Of a stretch of 64,000 nucleotides of DNA, positions 44,227-54,634 are shown piece after piece. The translations under genes and the position numbers were made by a program. The notes under the pieces were generated by a model that worked only from the letters and a program-made list of their open reading frames with translations, had not been told where the DNA came from and ran no database searches. The stretch covers positions 267,410-331,409 of the forward strand of contig CAJNDS010002372.1 of NCBI GenBank assembly GCA_905221605.1, written 5' to 3'. The stretch comes from Symbiodinium natans (Eukaryota > Sar > Dinophyceae > Suessiales > Symbiodiniaceae). The first letter of the stretch is position 1; each line of letters starts with the position of its first letter.

Positions 44227-44602
44227 CCTTATTCCTAAACATTATTCCTATTATTGTAAAATTATTCAAGATGACCATTTCCATTTTCAAGGGTTAGGGA
44301 ATATGGTTTGGGGAATATGGTTTTTCTATGGGAGTATTGGTGTATGGATTTGAGGTTGGGGTTTTTCTATGTGGTGGTGTATGGTTTCTTCTGGTGGTTC
44401 CATTATGTGGGTCTTTCCTATGGGTATTTTGGTGAGGTTAGGGTTGAGGTATAGGTTGTTATGGTTTTGGATCTTCATGTGAATTATTCCTAGGGTTCTA
44501 CCTATGGGTCTTGGGTGAGTTGAAGGTTGAGGTATAGGTTGTTATGTGTTGGGTGCGAGGGGGTGGTGCATGATTAGAAAATGGAAATGGTCATTGCTAA
44601 CT
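44227..44602 (-). repeat. Right terminal inverted repeat with internal duplication
   Basis: Inverted match to 27567-27860, ending GGTCATTGCTAACT. The block GTTGAGGTATAGGTTGTTAT occurs twice about 81 bp apart (near 44443 and 44525) but only once in the left copy, which accounts for the length difference. Confidence 0.85.
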
Positions 44603-44607
44603 TAAAG
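44603..44607 (+). repeat. Right target-site duplication TAAAG
   Basis: Repeats the TAAAG at 27562-27566. Removing the element plus one copy would rejoin CGCCCTG-TAAAG to ACCCCTAGCCC, ordinary intron sequence of the host locus. Confidence 0.8.
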
Positions 44608-44696
44608 ACCCCTAGCCCCCCCAAAACCCCTATAAACCCTCTCTAAAACCCTCCCCGTGAGCCCGCCAGATCCCCCACACGAACCCATGAGCCGAG

Positions 44697-44760
44697 GCTG
44701 GATGATGCCGCGGGGGAGCTGGAAAGTGCCAAGCTGTCGAGTCTGGAGACCACCGTGCCC
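44697..44760 (+). CDS. Possible first exon after the viral insertion
   Basis: Non-repetitive 64 bp after GCCGAG reads LDDAAGELESAKLSSLETTV then PLP. It is helix-like and unassigned. It is the first coding-like stretch to the right of the element. Confidence 0.35.
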
Positions 44761-45956
44761 CTTCCGCCCCTTTTGTGTGGGTTTGGGGGCTTAAGTAGGG
44801 GTTGTGTGTGTAGGGTTTATACAGGGTTTTCCGGGAAAGGGGTTCATATGGTTGGGCGGGTTGAAAGGGGGTGACAGGGTTCTACAGGTCTTGTAGGCGA
44901 ATAGAGTTTGTCGGGCATAGAGGAGTTGCCTGGTTCAGAGTTGATAAGATGTTTTTTCAGGAGGTAGTTGATGCCTACCCCCCCCTCCCCCCCATGCCAA
45001 CTCATCGACCTAACTTGCGAGGGGGGGGGAGGGCTCCGGGCATTTTGCGCCTTTGAAGACTGAGGTAGTCTTGTTTAGTTCATCACCTGTGGGTTGTGGG
45101 GTTTGTAAGCTCCAAGTTCAGGGGTTTGGTGGCAGAAGTTCCTGGCGGAGACTTTGGGGTGTCGAATGCCGGAGATGTCAGGTGCTGGGAAGCATGGACG
45201 GCGATGCTCTCGTTGAGGCATGACGACTTGGCTGTGCCTTTGTTGGGGAAACTCCCCTGAAGCAACACTGCCGCCAACGTGACTCGGGCTTCGCACGACG
45301 GGCCTGTATTTCAAAACCCCAAATCCCCGAGCGCCGCAGCTAAGCCTCTAAATCCCCACAGCCTGGGCGTGGGGGCGGTTAGAGCTTAAGGGCTTGAGGT
45401 CCCTCCCCACAGAAGCCCTGGTCTTCTTAAAATGTCTGGGGCCTGTGTGTACGCCCCTATACGCCCCTGAATACCTTGTGAGTGCTATAAGGAAGCGGGT
45501 ACCTAAAAAAACCTGGTTGTTTCGTGAACTTCTGGAGAGGTTTGTTTGTTTGTGTTTTTTTTTTTTTTTTGGGGGGGGGGGTGGGGAGGGGTTGGTTGCG
45601 ACGATGTTACTCTATCCATGCCCAAAAACACCGTCATTTACAGCGTTTTTACACCGCTACACAACATGCTGCGCCAGGACGTTTGACGTTTCTGTAACAA
45701 GACGCACTGTCACAAGGCTTCTGCGAACAGTGTGTCGTCATGACGCTCGAACCACTAACAATTGCCACCAGAAGCAACATAAAGTCCAAAAACAAAAATG
45801 CACAAAACTGACCCTTGTGTGCATGTCGTAAAACGTCGTAAAAACCATGGTTTATGTGATTGTTTGCCGCCATTGCGCCCTTTCACTAGAACGCCCGAAG
45901 TGAAAGGAGTGATGTGTACTTTTGTGTCAGATATTTCAGATTTTTGTAGGTTCACA

Positions 45957-46611
45957 CTTGGGTTCGGCCGGTCCACACTAACAGTCAAATAACGCCGTGG
46001 CCTTATAACACACAGGCCAAAAATAGCACCAGGAATCCCAGTCAATTTTAGCATTTACCGGGTGCATATTTTTGTGGGTCTGCTGGTGGTGACTGTTAGT
46101 CACATAGCAGCAGAAATAGCACCAGAAATAGCACAAAAAATAGCACCAGAAATAGCGCCAGGAATAGCACAAAAAATAGCACCAGAAATAGCACAAACAA
46201 TAGCACCAGAAATAGCACCAGGAATCCCAGTCAATTTTATCAGCTTAGCATTTACCGGGTGCTGTTTTTTGTGGGTCTGCTGATGGTGATTGTTAGTCAC
46301 ATAGCACCAGCAACAGCACCAGAAATAGCACCAGAAATAGCACAAACAATAGCACAAAAAATAGCACCAGAAATAGCACAAACAATAGCACAAAAAATAG
46401 CACCAGAAATAGCACCAAATAGCACCAGAAATAGCACCAGACATAGCACCAGGAATAGCACAAAAAAATGCACCAGAAATAGCACCAGAAATAGCACCAG
46501 GAATAGCACCAGGAATAGCAGGAATCTCAGTCAATTTTTTGGCATTTACCGGGTGCTTTTATTTGTGGGTCTGCTGGTGGTGACTGTTAGTGTGGACCGG
46601 CCGAACCCAAG
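45957..46611. repeat. Minisatellite bounded by a 31-bp perfect inverted repeat
   Basis: Positions 45957-45987 and 46581-46611 are exact inverted copies (CTTGGGTTCGGCCGGTCC...). Between them lie units of about 12 bp (AGCACCAGAAAT and AGCACAAAAAAT) and three copies of a spacer of about 75 bp containing CATTTACCGGGTGC and GTGGGTCTGCTG (near 46038, 46227 and 46527). No transposase. Possibly a non-autonomous element. Confidence 0.85.
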
Positions 46612-47142
46612 TTCACACGATAAAAGTTCAAAAAACATCGGTTTTTACAGTGTTTCTTGCTGTGGGACATCCTAACCTAATTCTCGCGTTCCTGAAAATT
46701 GTACATGCAGACTGTGCTTGAGCAGCTAAAACCCACGCGAAAACAGCGTCCGAACCTCCAAGTCACCAGCTTTGTTTTGTACCTGTGACCTCCTATAAGC
46801 CCTACACACACGACCCCATCAAACCCGAATTGAGATTAACTCAGTACGCCTGTCAGACCTAGCAAAGCTCTCTTGCAGCAGCTGCCCCACCCTCCCAGTC
46901 CCCCCCACCTCAGGCGGTCAAAGCGCAGGCGGCAGATCCTCCCGTGCCTTGGATGTAACGATTAGGTTATGTCGGGCATTTGAGGGTATTCTAGGAGGCT
47001 TTACATACCAGATCTTTCCGTAGTTGTATACGTATATATATATATATAGAGAAACCATGGACATAGATATAAGTATAAATAAATAGAAGCAGTGAAGTGT
47101 GTATTATACGTTACAATCGACGGACTTCGCCAGAGCCTTCAG

Positions 47143-47196
47143 GTGCTCTCCGCGCTGTCGTCGTGGCAGCGTGCGCGCGAGAACTGCCGGAAGGAG
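47143..47196 (+). CDS. Exon: helical linker before calpain domain
   Basis: 54 bp between TTCAG and a GT donor, reading VLSALSSWQRARENCRKE. Joins in phase with VNAIIEACQ at 47968 to give a continuous amphipathic helix. No family call. Confidence 0.45.
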
Positions 47197-47967
47197 GTGC
47201 AGACCCCAAAACCACGAAACTCCGAAACCCCCAAATCCCCAAACCCTACTAAACTAAACCCTACTACGCCCTTAAACCCTACAGTTCAAGACGGTTGCGC
47301 GGCTTCCGGGTTTCGAGAAACCTAAGCCTCATATCGGCTTTCAAAAGTAACACAAAATGCCAACAATTCAGTTCGGGTTTGGGGTTTAGGGTTTAGGGCT
47401 TAGGGCTTAGGGCTTAGGGCTTAGGGCTTAGGGCTTGGAGATTAGGGCTTCGGGCTTAGGGTTATGGGTGTAGGATTTGCCTACATTAGGGTATCCCAAA
47501 CATCAAAGGGCCCGTATTGCAAGAAATGCGTTATTTTTTTTTTCTTGGCTTTGTGTGCTGCTGTGGCTTCAGGATGCTTCGGGGTCTGGGGAACCTTGGA
47601 CTTTTGGACTCTATTGCTTGCAGGGCTTAGGGCTTAAGTAGTTCTGGGGATAGTTTTCGAGGTAGTTTGAAAGAAGGAGAGTGCAGGGCAGAGGAGTGTT
47701 TCTTGCCTCCCGGGGTTCCCCCGAAAGCCTTCACCTAAAGCCAAAAAAAATCCTGTTGGAAATCCCACAAACCCTAAAAACACTACAAGAACCCAATAAG
47801 ACCGATAAACCCGACACGCCCTGCACACCCAGTAAACCCTATGAACCCCAAGAACCCTTTGGACTGTAAACCTCCCTTAAACTCAAAACCCTAAATCCTA
47901 AACCCTAAGCCCTAAAACCGAAACCTCCCTCAATCGCAAAAATGGCCGCTTTTCAAATCTCCCAGAG

Positions 47968-47994
47968 GTCAACGCGATCATTGAAGCCTGTCAA
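47968..47994 (+). CDS. Micro-exon: helical linker
   Basis: Reads VNAIIEACQ after CCAGAG; a GT follows. Supported mainly by the in-phase extension of the preceding helix. Confidence 0.35.
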
Positions 47995-48220
47995 GGTCGG
48001 GGGATGCTTCTGGCTCTGTTTTGGGGCTTAGGGTTTATGGCTTGATATGGGGGTTTAAAGGGTTTATGTGTGTTTTTGTTGGGCCGCAAAAGCACGTCGG
48101 CCCTATCCCGAAACCCATAGGCTGATGGTGTATTCGGTGCCGTTGGAGGCGGCATTCGTAAGTTGCCTCGGTTAGGGTTTAGGCTTTAGGCTTCAGGCTT
48201 CAAGGTAAATCGTTTACAGG

Positions 48221-48283
48221 TTCAGGAGTTCAAGGCCGGGCGTATCATGGCAGCCCGAGATTCTCGCCAAGGACCAGGAGAGG
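48221..48283 (+). CDS. Possible exon before calpain core
   Basis: After TACAG, reads VQEFKAGRIMAARDSRQGPG. It precedes the first clear calpain exon at 48389. The end is uncertain. Confidence 0.4.
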
Positions 48284-48388
48284 CCTTGTTGGGGGTTTCA
48301 TGGTTAGGGCGTAAGCTCCGCCAGCCCTTGTCCGACCCCAAACTCCAACCCCAGAAGCCACCCGCAACACCAAGCCACCTTCAGCGAG

Positions 48389-48440
48389 GCAGCGGCGAGA
48401 AGTACACAGACAAGTCCTGGGACCCATCCGAGGACACCCT
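48389..48440 (+). CDS. Exon: calpain N-terminal segment
   Basis: Reads GSGEKYTDKSWDPSEDT (first Gly from the junction). With the next exon (LYVDREGPGTPG) this matches the stretch ahead of the CysPc core in calpains, where 'Y-x-D-x-x-(F/W)-x-P' introduces the substrate-binding region. Confidence 0.6.
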
Positions 48441-48814
48441 ATATACATCCTGAACCCCAAGCCCTAAATCACATATTGCAAGATTGCTACAATATGTTAG
48501 AATAGGTTCTGAATATGGCATAGTATTATGCTATCACATGATATGACACATTGTGCTGTGATACATATAACCTTTTGATCATAGAATCATATACGATAAC
48601 ATATCATTAACATGCTACAATCTACGAGAATATACAAGAATAAGCTATTATGTTCTGCTAAAGCCAGTTCAGAAAACACACTCTAGTGGGACTATGTCAA
48701 AGTAGGGGTAGGTTTGTCCTTACTAGGGGATGGGGATTAGTTGTGACACTTGTCTTCGGGCCCAGGGCCTGTGCTACAGGAGACATACCGCGGCCTTATG
48801 AGGCTTCTCATCTT

Positions 48815-48926
48815 CATATGGGGGTTTACGAAAATAAGGGACCCCCTATATAGTCCCCCAAATAGTAGGACGCCCTCATCACAAGGACCCCAACATGGTA
48901 CCCCTAATATCGGAAACCCCCATATG
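48815..48926. repeat. Small fold-back repeat
   Basis: CATATGGGGGTTT at 48815-48827 is inverted at 48914-48926; the inside is also partly self-complementary (GGGACCCCCTATATAGTCCCCC). MITE-like. Confidence 0.6.
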
Positions 48927-49512
48927 TTCGTCTAGGAGGACGTCGCACCCCCTAGCCAAGAAATGCCTGTATGGGACTCTGCGGCACACGCCCATGGTGG
49001 CAAGGTCTATAATGCGTTGCCTTGCAGCATCAGTACCTGACACGATTGCACCGGCAAAGTCACGAATGCCCAATTCGAAGCGCCTGGCGGCGTGGGTCGA
49101 TACCGTTCTTGCACTTTGGTGTTGCCGAGACTTGTTTCGGGTGCGGCCAATTTTGCGAAAGGGTTTGCGGAGGCCTGCGTGGGCCTCGGCAGAAGTTCGC
49201 AACCTGAATACTCGACGACGCATCTGGGCCGGCAAGATCCAGGATGCCAAACGCTTGGTTGCGAGGACCTACGCCGACAAGGTCGGCGAAGTCCGTTTGG
49301 CGCAAGGGGTTGCCAAGATTGGTCAATTTTGTGAGGAGGCCTCTGCAACGTGGACGCTTTTTCTTCAGGCGCAGGAGCCTGAGAGGCTTCCAGGGCCTGA
49401 GGGGCCTCCAGGTACCTCCAGGGCCTTTACAAGGTCCAGGGATGTTTTGAGAAATGGCCTGGTTGAACCAGCCAAGCCTTCAGGGAGGCCGAGGACCGAC
49501 AAACAACAGTAG
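48895..49512 (+). CDS. Unassigned 205-codon open frame within a calpain intron
   Basis: Uninterrupted, GC-rich and without telomere-like repeats, unlike most intronic sequence here. It is basic and Arg/Ala-rich (for example EVRNLNTRRRIWAGKIQDAK). Overlapping frames on both strands are also open, which is common in GC-rich DNA, so coding is doubtful. It may be a decayed retrocopy. Confidence 0.25.
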   Translation: MVPLISETPICSSRRTSHPLAKKCLYGTLRHTPMVARSIMRCLAASVPDTIAPAKSRMPNSKRLAAWVDTVLALWCCRDLFRVRPILRKGLRRPAWASAEVRNLNTRRRIWAGKIQDAKRLVARTYADKVGEVRLAQGVAKIGQFCEEASATWTLFLQAQEPERLPGPEGPPGTSRAFTRSRDVLRNGLVEPAKPSGRPRTDKQQ

Positions 49513-49620
49513 GTGACTTGGGACCTGGGGACCTGGGGGGTTTTAGGGTGATTGTGTGTAAACAGTCGCCTGTTTGGGGCTTCTTTGTTTAATCTGTGTT
49601 TAGATAGACTGATCGTGCAG

Positions 49621-49680
49621 GACGACGCCAAGGCGGTGCTTTATGTGGACCGGGAGGGACCAGGCACGCCAGGGATGAGG
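49621..49680 (+). CDS. Exon: calpain N-terminal segment
   Basis: After GTGCAG, 60 bp reads DDAKAVLYVDREGPGTPGMR; the donor is GC. The L-Y-V-D-x-x-x-P-G motif is a natural continuation of KSWDPSEDT at 48389. Confidence 0.65.
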
Positions 49681-50469
49681 GCCCTGATACGGAGTTGATG
49701 TTGCTAGCGTTTGGGGTTTGGGGTCTAATGTTGGTTTCTAGGAGTTAGAGCTGAAACTCTTCAAAAGGGTAGAGGCTTGGCATGTGGAATTTAGGGTCTT
49801 GGAAACACATGGCGGTTGACGGCAGCTTGCTGGGTGTTGTTCGACGGAGTTCTTGGGCGGTGGATGCCGCAAGCATGCCTATACAATTGTCATATAGTGC
49901 TCATACAACTACTGTATAGCTTATGCAACTATTATATGGCCGATACAATTTTGATAGGATGCAACTAGTATTTTACGAGCCATCCTAAAATCCTTCTCTG
50001 TGACCCCTTCCCTCCAGTCAGCCCGGATCGGTCGGGGACCTAAAACAAAACGCCCATTACTGTGCGGCAGGGTTGATGTGAGGATGTTTGAAGACAAGCA
50101 CGGATCGACTTTGATATGTCGATGTTGGGACCAGTGCACGGCCATACGTTCTTGCCATGTTGAAGATAGTATCGATCAACGTTGCGAAACGTGTTGCCGG
50201 GCCACGGTTTTGGCTCATACTCTTCTCATGATCTTAAGAGAGTGTTGCAAGGGCCACGCTTATTGTGTTTGTGCTGAAGTGCCAACACTGGTCAATGTTG
50301 TAAAATGTGCGGCAGGGCCCTGCTTTGGTCATCTAGGATGTTGCTGAAGACCAGCAAAGATTAACCTCGTGAAAGGTGCGGAAGGGCCACCAGGTTGCGA
50401 TCTTTTGTTATTTCCTTGGGGGGTAGGTTCGTGTGGGCAGGGGGCGGACCTAGGGCGGGGACCCAGGCT

Positions 50470-50622
50470 CATACATATATATATATATAAGTATGTATAC
50501 ATATATATATATATACATAAGAGAGAGAGGGAGAGGGAGAGGGAGAGGGAGAGGGAGAGGGGAGAGGGAGAGGAGGGAGAGGGAGAGGGAGAGGGAGAGG
50601 GAGAGGGAGAGGGAGAGGGAGA
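50470..50622. repeat. (TA)n and (GGGAGA)n tracts
   Basis: Short ATATAT stretches (50474-50515) are followed by about 100 bp of GAGAGG units, a purine-only strand. Confidence 0.9.
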
Positions 50623-50942
50623 GACTTGGACTCCCAACTCGTCAGGCGCAGCCTTCAACGAATGCTCCGCCCAGCCCCGAACCCTAAAGTTGGAGTTAGG
50701 GTTTCGGGTTCAGGGCTTAGGGTTTAGGGTTCGGGGTTTAGGGCTTAGGGTTTAGGGTTTTGCGCTTAGGGCTTAGGGAAGCCCTTGTCCCGGAGTCTGA
50801 AGCCCTGCTCAACGATAAAGTTCCCTAAGCCCTAAACCTTTGTGCCCGACATTTGACACTAGAAGCCCCAAAATCAACAGCCTTGAGCCCGTAAGCCTAC
50901 AGCCCTGAACCCTCACTTCATCCCAATTCTTTCCCCTCCCAG

Positions 50943-50990
50943 GTTGGGACTGCACGGTCAGCAAACCGAACCACTGGATACGTGCGAAGG
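50943..50990 (+). CDS. Exon: calpain segment with Trp-rich motif
   Basis: After CCCAG, reads WDCTVSKPNHWIRAK in one frame. The same W-D-C opening recurs in the catalytic exon at 52066 (GWDCFIVVQN). The phase with 49680 does not close cleanly, so the boundary or frame may be wrong. Confidence 0.4.
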
Positions 50991-51821
50991 CCTTTGTCCT
51001 TCCGGGTTTATCGGGTGTTTAGGGTTTCCCTAAACCCCAATAATTTCTCTAAAAGGGCTTAAGGGTCACCAAACCTTTGAGCAATGTTGGGAGGGACAGT
51101 TGCAGTGTTGGGACTTCGGGTCCAGGGTTTGGAGTTTTGGGGTTCAGAGTTTAGGGTTTAGGACTTAGGGCCTAGGAGTGTTCTTGATGACTGTTTCGGG
51201 CGTCACTGGACTTAAGTCCAGTGAGTGCTGTGTGCTGGAGTGAAAGCTCAGACAGCATTTTCAAGTAATCATTACAGTAGTAATGCAAACAGAAAACAAT
51301 CATGTGGCAAACGGTGCAAAGCTACTCTACACAGCCTGCCAAGCACAGGTTTTTGGGGTTCGACGATTCTAACAGGCATCTTGAGCAGACATCAAATAAT
51401 CTCGACTGGATGCAAGGGGTCAAGTTGGTCTAACAGGAGGTCGGTGAAGGGGTGCGGGGGTGGGGAGTGCAGGCGGGGGGATCAGGATGAGGCGGAGGGG
51501 CCGGGGGGCGGGGAGTACCCAAACAAAGAACACAAGAAGTCTACCTTATCTCATCCTTACTTGAGTCTTGTCCCCTCCTCCATGTGCTGATGAGGACAAC
51601 TTCACGAAGCCCCTAAATCCTGAAGAGCCACCGACCTCAAGTCTTATAAACCCTTCCCTGAACTCCCTGAGCCCCAAACTCTGAACCCAGGATGTTCGGG
51701 ATTTAGGGTTCATAGGTTTTATAGTTTTTATAGTTTTTATGGTTTTTATTTTTTTATGGCGTTCATAGGTTTTATAGTTTTTATGGTTTTAGTGTTTAGG
51801 AAGGAATCGAACCCGTAACAG

Positions 51822-51888
51822 CTGGAGGAGCTGCGTGAGGGCTGCGAACTTTTCAAAGACAACGGCGACTTCAACGACATCGACCAAG
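51822..51888 (+). CDS. Exon: calpain, segment before catalytic Cys
   Basis: After AACAG, reads LEELREGCELFKDNGDFNDI-DQ plus one base; GC donor at 51889. Joins in phase to 52066, giving DFNDIDQGWDCF. This matches the calpain 'ELxxxCxxxGxLFxDxxF' start. Confidence 0.75.
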
Positions 51889-52065
51889 GCGAATGCGGCT
51901 TTTGGGGTTTGTCTAAGGTTCAAGGATTAGCTGTAGTGCAGGTAGAGTGAGCGGTTAGGGAACGAGGCACATATGCCAACAAGAGCCGGAAAAGTCTGCG
52001 ACCCTAAGCCCCAGAGGTTCAGGTTACAAGAATAAAATAATTTGGATGCTCAGTTTTGCATTCAG

Positions 52066-52193
52066 GGTGGGACTGCTTCATTGTGGTTCAGAACGCTTCA
52101 ACGCTGAAGGGTTCGCGAGGCAGCACGGGCGACTGCTACCTGCTCGGGGCGTTGGCCAGCGTTGCGGCCAATCGCAAAGCCTTCTTCCGCCAG
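52066..52193 (+). CDS. Exon: calpain catalytic Cys (protease core PC1)
   Basis: The longest clear calpain exon (128 bp). After GWDCFIVVQNASTLKGS it reads RGSTGDCYLLGALASVAANR, containing the active-site Cys in the G-D-C-(Y/W)-L-L context, then KAFFRQ. In most calpains the oxyanion-hole Gln lies six residues before Cys (Q-G-x-L-G-D-C); here that position is Arg. The His (58360) and Asn (58884) exons are intact. GC donor at 52194. Family assignment is firm; activity is uncertain because of the Gln to Arg change. Confidence 0.88.
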
Positions 52194-52595
52194 GCTTGGG
52201 CCGTTTTGTAATTTGGGGTTGACAAGCTGAAAGCTGCCTAGAAGTTATGATGCTCTTCTTTGCGAGTTAGTGCCACTCAAGGTTTGGGGTGTGATCTTCG
52301 GAGGGCTTGCATTCAAAGTCCCAGCGCCCATGGACATCGACCCTAAGCCCTAAAACCCTTTGCAAACAAATTTGGGGGTCAGGATGGTCATCCCCCTTGT
52401 CCTTGAAACCCTGAAACACGAACGCCCCGGAAACCCCAAGCCCTACGCATCCCAAACCCCAGAGTAAAGGGTGTACGGCAAGAATAATTAATAATATTCC
52501 GTTATGGTCCCTTCCCTTACCCCCCCCCCCCCCCCAAAAAAAAAGAGACCTATTCTAATTTTTCAGGCCCCTATAGTATGGTTCCGGGCTTGCAG

Positions 52596-52652
52596 GTCTT
52601 CATTGCCTACGACATGGATGTGGGCGTCTACGGGCTATTGTTCTGCAAAGAA
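52596..52652 (+). CDS. Exon: calpain core beta segment
   Basis: After TTGCAG, 57 bp reads VFIAYDMDVGVYGLLFCKE; GC donor. Matches the 'GxYxVxFxKxGxW' strand that precedes the conserved D-D in calpains. In phase with 52193 and 54102. Confidence 0.8.
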
Positions 52653-54101
52653 GCTTGGGCCCACAAAGCTTACCGAAATGCTCTGTGGATCCCTACATTC
52701 CCGATATTCCCCCAACAGTGTGTCAACACTGCAGGATTCCAACGCGTGTAGGGTAGGAGGGGCTCGGTCGAAGCACGCGCGGCGTGCAAGGCTGCCGCCC
52801 GCCGGCCGGACGGTGCATGTTTCTCGAAGTCTGTTTGCATATTGGACGAAAATCGCGCTCTCGCCCAGGCTCGGGCGTGGCCGCGCCCGTTGTCCTCGAA
52901 AGTGTCATCGGTTTTGGGCTTCTGGGCCTTCTGGGTTCGCGAAATGCGAAAGTGTCACCACTTGCGGATGGCTGGGTTCCCCAAACTGCGAATCTGTACT
53001 CGGTTTGGGACCTCCGGGTGAACCAAATGCGAATCCGTCCTTGCTTTTGTGCGGGCGGTTGGTGTCTTTTGGACGTGCTCCTGATCCATTGGAATGCTCT
53101 TGCATGCGCACATGGTCTCGCCATGTTTGGGGCCTAGGCTAAGGTACTTTCCTGAAGGGTTCTAGAGATGGTTCGTTCTAAGCATCCTAACATAAACTCG
53201 CAAACACGACCCTAAGCCGTAACGTACGCCCGAAGCCGTAAGACCCCAACAACAACTACAACACGATGAGTCCTACATGGTGTAGAAACGCTGTAAGCCC
53301 ATACAACCCTGTACAACCCTGCAAGCCCAATAACCACATATCTAATCCCTTAAAGGGTATATAATAGGGGGATATAGGGTACCTCCTTCCTTCATTCCCT
53401 ACTAACCAACAGTAAGATAAGCCCGGTAAGACCTGTAAGGCCTATTAGCCCCGCGAGCCTGGTCTTGTCGGACCATAAGCGCTGTAAACCTGAAGCCTTC
53501 GGGTCCCCCTAAAACCTAGACCTAAACCTCCGGGAGCCACTTCTGAGCCCCGAAACCCAGTTCTGAAATGAGAATTTTGGGAGTTCCGTACCCGAATTCG
53601 GGTTCAGGGTTTCTGACTTAGGCCTTAGGGGGCAGCGTAATTCATGACTAAGAAGTTGAGTTCGAAAGGCGAAGCGCCTTGTGCATCCATAGCTGCCGGC
53701 TTTTGCAGATGAAGGTTCAGCTTCTTGCAGAACCGAAGGCCTAACCTAAGCCCCCCCTTCCCCAATGGTTTAGGGTTTAGAGTTTCGAGTTTAAGGTTTA
53801 ACAGTTTAGAGGACTAAAGGAGCCCCGTAAAGTTGAACGAGAGTTGAGGGAATGCCCAAACCTCGAAACCTCTAAGGGTTTGAGGGTCTTAGAGGGCTGC
53901 GCCCGGCTTGCAACCTCCCCTGGCTTACCCTGCCCCAGAAAATGATCAGACGACAACCCTAAACCCCGAAAGGGACAAACCCCTAAGTCTAGGTAACTTG
54001 GTATGTAACTGGAGCCCCCTGCAATTCCAGAAGCCCGGGCTTCCCGAACACTGATCCCTAAACTCTTGGGGGCTCAAGGATGGAAAATTGAACCTCCTGA
54101 G

Positions 54102-54149
54102 GATTCCCACTTCACTTATGAAATCGTGGACGACGTCCTGGCCGCGAAG
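54102..54149 (+). CDS. Exon: calpain core, conserved DD
   Basis: Reads DSHFTYEIVDDVLAAK, the (V/I)-(V/I)-D-D-x-L segment that follows the VYGLLFCKE strand. The 3' boundary is approximate. Confidence 0.75.
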
Positions 54150-54442
54150 AACCACAGCAGAGCAATGACCCTTAGCTTTCGAAACGGTTTCGGGGATAGA
54201 GTCGGATAGAGGGTTCAGGGTTGAGGAGGCGAGTGTTCACTTGGGGGCCTTTGTTATATCCGGTAACAGTCTCTAATGTTTCGGAAGTAGGGATGTAGGG
54301 TTCTTTTTTTAGATGGACTTCGGCCACAGACCCTTAGGCCCCAAGCCTTAAAACCGCCAAACCTTGAGCTCTAGTAACCCCAGAAACCCCAAACCCTAAA
54401 CCCCAACACTTTGAAACCCGAAGTCCGCTTCAAATTGTGAAG

Positions 54443-54479
54443 CCCGACACGACAAAGCCCTCGAAAGTCCCGGAGCAAG
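54443..54479 (+). CDS. Exon: calpain core loop
   Basis: Reads PDTTKPSKVPEQ between TGTGAAG and a GT donor. The position fits the variable loop before 'E-(F/M)-W-V-x-L-L-E-K-A'. Moderate support. Confidence 0.45.
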
Positions 54480-54492
54480 GTATGCGGAAAGC

Positions 54493-54537
54493 ACGGATCG
54501 AACCGAGATGTGGGTATCAATCCTGGAGAAAGCGTTG
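54493..54537 (+). CDS. Exon: calpain core helix (WVSILEKA)
   Basis: Reads TDRTEMWVSILEKA, a close match to the highly conserved W-V-x-L-(L)-E-K-A helix of calpains. The 5' boundary is uncertain by several bases. Confidence 0.75.
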
Positions 54538-54546
54538 CTGGGCCAG

Positions 54547-54634
54547 GGTTTAGGGTTTAGGGTTTAGGGTTTAGGGTTCAGGGTTTAGGGTTTAGGGTTT
54601 AGGGTTTAGGGTTTAGGGTTTAGGGTTTAGGGTT
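54547..54634. repeat. TTTAGGG telomere-like array
   Basis: About 12 units directly after the WVSILEKA exon. Confidence 0.92.

Larger units (their letters stand above)
27567..44602. mobile_element. Endogenous Polinton-like virus / Maverick-type element, degraded
   Basis: A 17,036-bp unit bounded by inverted termini starting AGTTAGCAATGACC and by a TAAAG direct repeat. It encodes an rve integrase, a large replication protein, penton-like and double-jelly-roll-type capsid proteins, a fibre, a lipase-like hydrolase and a zinc-ribbon protein, and it is visibly richer in A+T than its flanks. This gene set is typical of Polinton-like viruses and Mavericks (known). I did not find a packaging ATPase or maturation protease. 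Most long genes carry frameshifts or stops, so autonomous activity is unlikely (inference). It sits in an intron of the calpain-type host locus and probably infected, or spread within, a protist host. Confidence 0.88.

Noticed and set aside
46100-46675. Frames of about 140 codons in the minisatellite
   Set aside because: Translations are SGAI or EIAP repeats of the 12-bp unit; open on both strands.
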